DNA of 64,000 bases from Streptomyces sp. CB00316. GTDB lineage: Bacteria > Actinomycetota > Actinomycetes > Streptomycetales > Streptomycetaceae. The stretch covers positions 558,001 through 622,000 of the forward strand of contig NZ_LIXI01000005.1 in the NCBI RefSeq assembly GCF_001905595.1, in the 5' to 3' direction. Shown here in pieces: positions 63,056 to 64,000 of the stretch; position 1 is the stretch's first letter; each line of letters opens with the position of its first letter. The position numbers and the translations under genes were made by a program. Below the pieces are notes generated by a model. That model saw nothing but the letters and a program-made list of their open reading frames with translations. It had not been told where the DNA came from and searched no databases.

Positions 63056-63943
63056 TCAGCCGCCCGTGAGAAACGAGAAGTCGACATCGGCCCCGTACAC
63101 GAACCCGACCGTGAGGAGAACGAGCGTGCCCGGCAGCAGGAACGACGTCACCGCGAACGTCGCCTTCGGGACCGCCTTGGCCGCCTTGCGGCGGGCGTTC
63201 TGGGCGTCGGTTCGGCGCATGTCGTTGGCGATCTGGATGAGCGTCTCGACGATGGGCGCACCCAGTTCCTCGCCCTGCTGGAGTGTGGTGACGAACATCG
63301 CGACCTGCTCCGAGTCGTTGCGCCGGCGCAGCTCCTCGAAGGCCTGGCGGCGGCTTACGCCCATGTCCATCTGGCGCAGGGTGATGCGCAGTTCGTCGGA
63401 CCAGGGGCCCTCGTACTTCTCCGCCACCCGGTCCAGCGCCTGCCGGAAGCCGAGTCCCGCGGAGACGACGACGGCGAGGACGTCGAGGAAGTCCGGCAGG
63501 GTGCGCTCGATGTGCTCCCGGCGCACCCGGATCGCCGACCAGATCCCCGCCTCCACCCAGAACAGGCCGAACGCCACCATGAGGAGGGCGAGGAAGAGCT
63601 GGCCGCGCAGGAGCATCGAGAAGGCGCCGAGGAGGCCCAGCGCGCCGTAGACCGCACGGCGGGCCGCGTAACGGTCGATGGTGAGGCCGCCGGGGTTTCC
63701 GGCCAGGTCGATCTGGCGGCGCTTCTTGTTGACCGCCTTGGGGCCCATCATCCGCAGCACCATGGGGGCCCAGCGGATGCCGAGCCGGTCGATGCCGGAG
63801 CCCACCGCGCCGGTGCGCGAGGAGCCGGATTCGAGCGCCACGGCGAGGTCGCCGGGGAGTTTGGCGTCGGCCCGGTACATCCGGATGCCGTGGATGGCCC
63901 CGTAGACGGCGAGGCCGACGACCAGGGCTAGCAGCAGGTCCAT
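63056..63943 (-). CDS. tadC: TadC-like type II secretion F protein
   Basis: This 295-residue membrane protein has the T2SSF domain at about 140-285 (LPDFLDVLAVVVSAGLGFRQALDRVAEKYEGPWSDELRITLRQMDMGVSRRQAFEELRRRND and EELGAPIVETLIQIANDMR), flanked by helices at both ends. It forms the inner-membrane platform of the Tad pilus with TadB. The tadB end lies immediately upstream, and the kinase gene follows. Confidence 0.92.
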   Translation of the reverse strand: MDLLLALVVGLAVYGAIHGIRMYRADAKLPGDLAVALESGSSRTGAVGSGIDRLGIRWAPMVLRMMGPKAVNKKRRQIDLAGNPGGLTIDRYAARRAVYGALGLLGAFSMLLRGQLFLALLMVAFGLFWVEAGIWSAIRVRREHIERTLPDFLDVLAVVVSAGLGFRQALDRVAEKYEGPWSDELRITLRQMDMGVSRRQAFEELRRRNDSEQVAMFVTTLQQGEELGAPIVETLIQIANDMRRTDAQNARRKAAKAVPKATFAVTSFLLPGTLVLLTVGFVYGADVDFSFLTGG

Positions 63944-63966
63944 GTCCGTCCCCCTTCTTCCTGGTG

Positions 63967-64000
63967 TCAGACGTCGATACGGGACAGGCGGCGGATGACC
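63967..64000 (-). CDS. C-terminal end of the upstream gene, probably tadB
   Basis: Only the last ten codons are in the window (VIRRLSRIDV, then TGA). Position directly before tadC on the same strand suggests the tandem F-type platform protein TadB. The sequence alone is too short to prove it. Confidence 0.55.
   Translation of the reverse strand, partial: VIRRLSRIDV

Noticed and set aside
61928..63931. A 667-residue plus-strand frame over the kinase and tadC
   Set aside because: It has Arg/Gly/Gln-rich shadow composition and is opposite two clearly recognised genes.

Overview
The window is chromosomal DNA of a high-GC actinobacterium, almost certainly a Streptomyces. Supporting signs are the very strong G/C bias at third codon positions, many GTG starts, a WhiB-family regulator, polyphosphate glucokinase, SpoIIE-type phosphatases, an OxyR-AhpCD module and dense GC-rich hairpin terminators. 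No rRNA, tRNA or CRISPR was seen.

Layout. (1) 1-11.0 kb is an eroded accessory stretch. It has a CGNR regulator divergent from an MBL hydrolase, LLM monooxygenase, FMN reductase and MFS transporter cluster. The transporter is cut off by an IS3-family element. The stretch also has a frameshifted MBL gene, a TerB-like protein, a GAF-PP2C phosphatase, a secreted protein and remnants of a transposase and a GAP-family membrane protein. (2) 11.0-31.9 kb is core chromosome: ychF, ppgK, ispH, an APC permease, xseAB, a nitroreductase, glpX, a WhiB-like regulator, class I and class II fumarases, an M18 aminopeptidase, an SGNH-lectin hydrolase, a DUF402 protein and a phosphatase/kinase hybrid. (3) 31.9-50 kb is cell envelope and stress: a class A PBP, an SPFH-RHH pair, PadR with an ABC transporter, oxyR/ahpCD, an AI-2E transporter, a secreted lytic transglycosylase, PIN-PhoH, a cis-prenyl transferase, an aldo-keto reductase and an AlkZ-like protein. 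(4) 51.1-64 kb is a Tad (Flp, type IVb) pilus region: prepilin peptidase, DUF192 protein, membrane glycosyltransferase-like protein, several unknowns, a hybrid protein with an internal Flp-like prepilin segment, and a minus-strand operon of tadB (partial), tadC, histidine kinase, response regulator, flp, TadG-like protein, lipoprotein and OmpA-family protein.

The most interesting result is a 16-bp palindrome, TGGGNCC-N2-GGNCCCA. It occurs five times (three exact, two with one outer mismatch), always between genes and only in the Tad region. It lies upstream of the prepilin peptidase/DUF192 pair, an unknown gene (53.7 kb), the hybrid pilin-like gene (two sites) and flp. The flp copy is centred about 44 bp upstream of a predicted start, where a NarL-type activator would bind. 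I infer that it is the operator of the two-component system encoded inside the operon, which would make the region one co-regulated pilus system including previously unlinked genes. The hybrid protein's segment matches Flp at about 17 of 32 positions and keeps the G/A cleavage site and Glu+5, so it may be a novel membrane-anchored pilin-like component.
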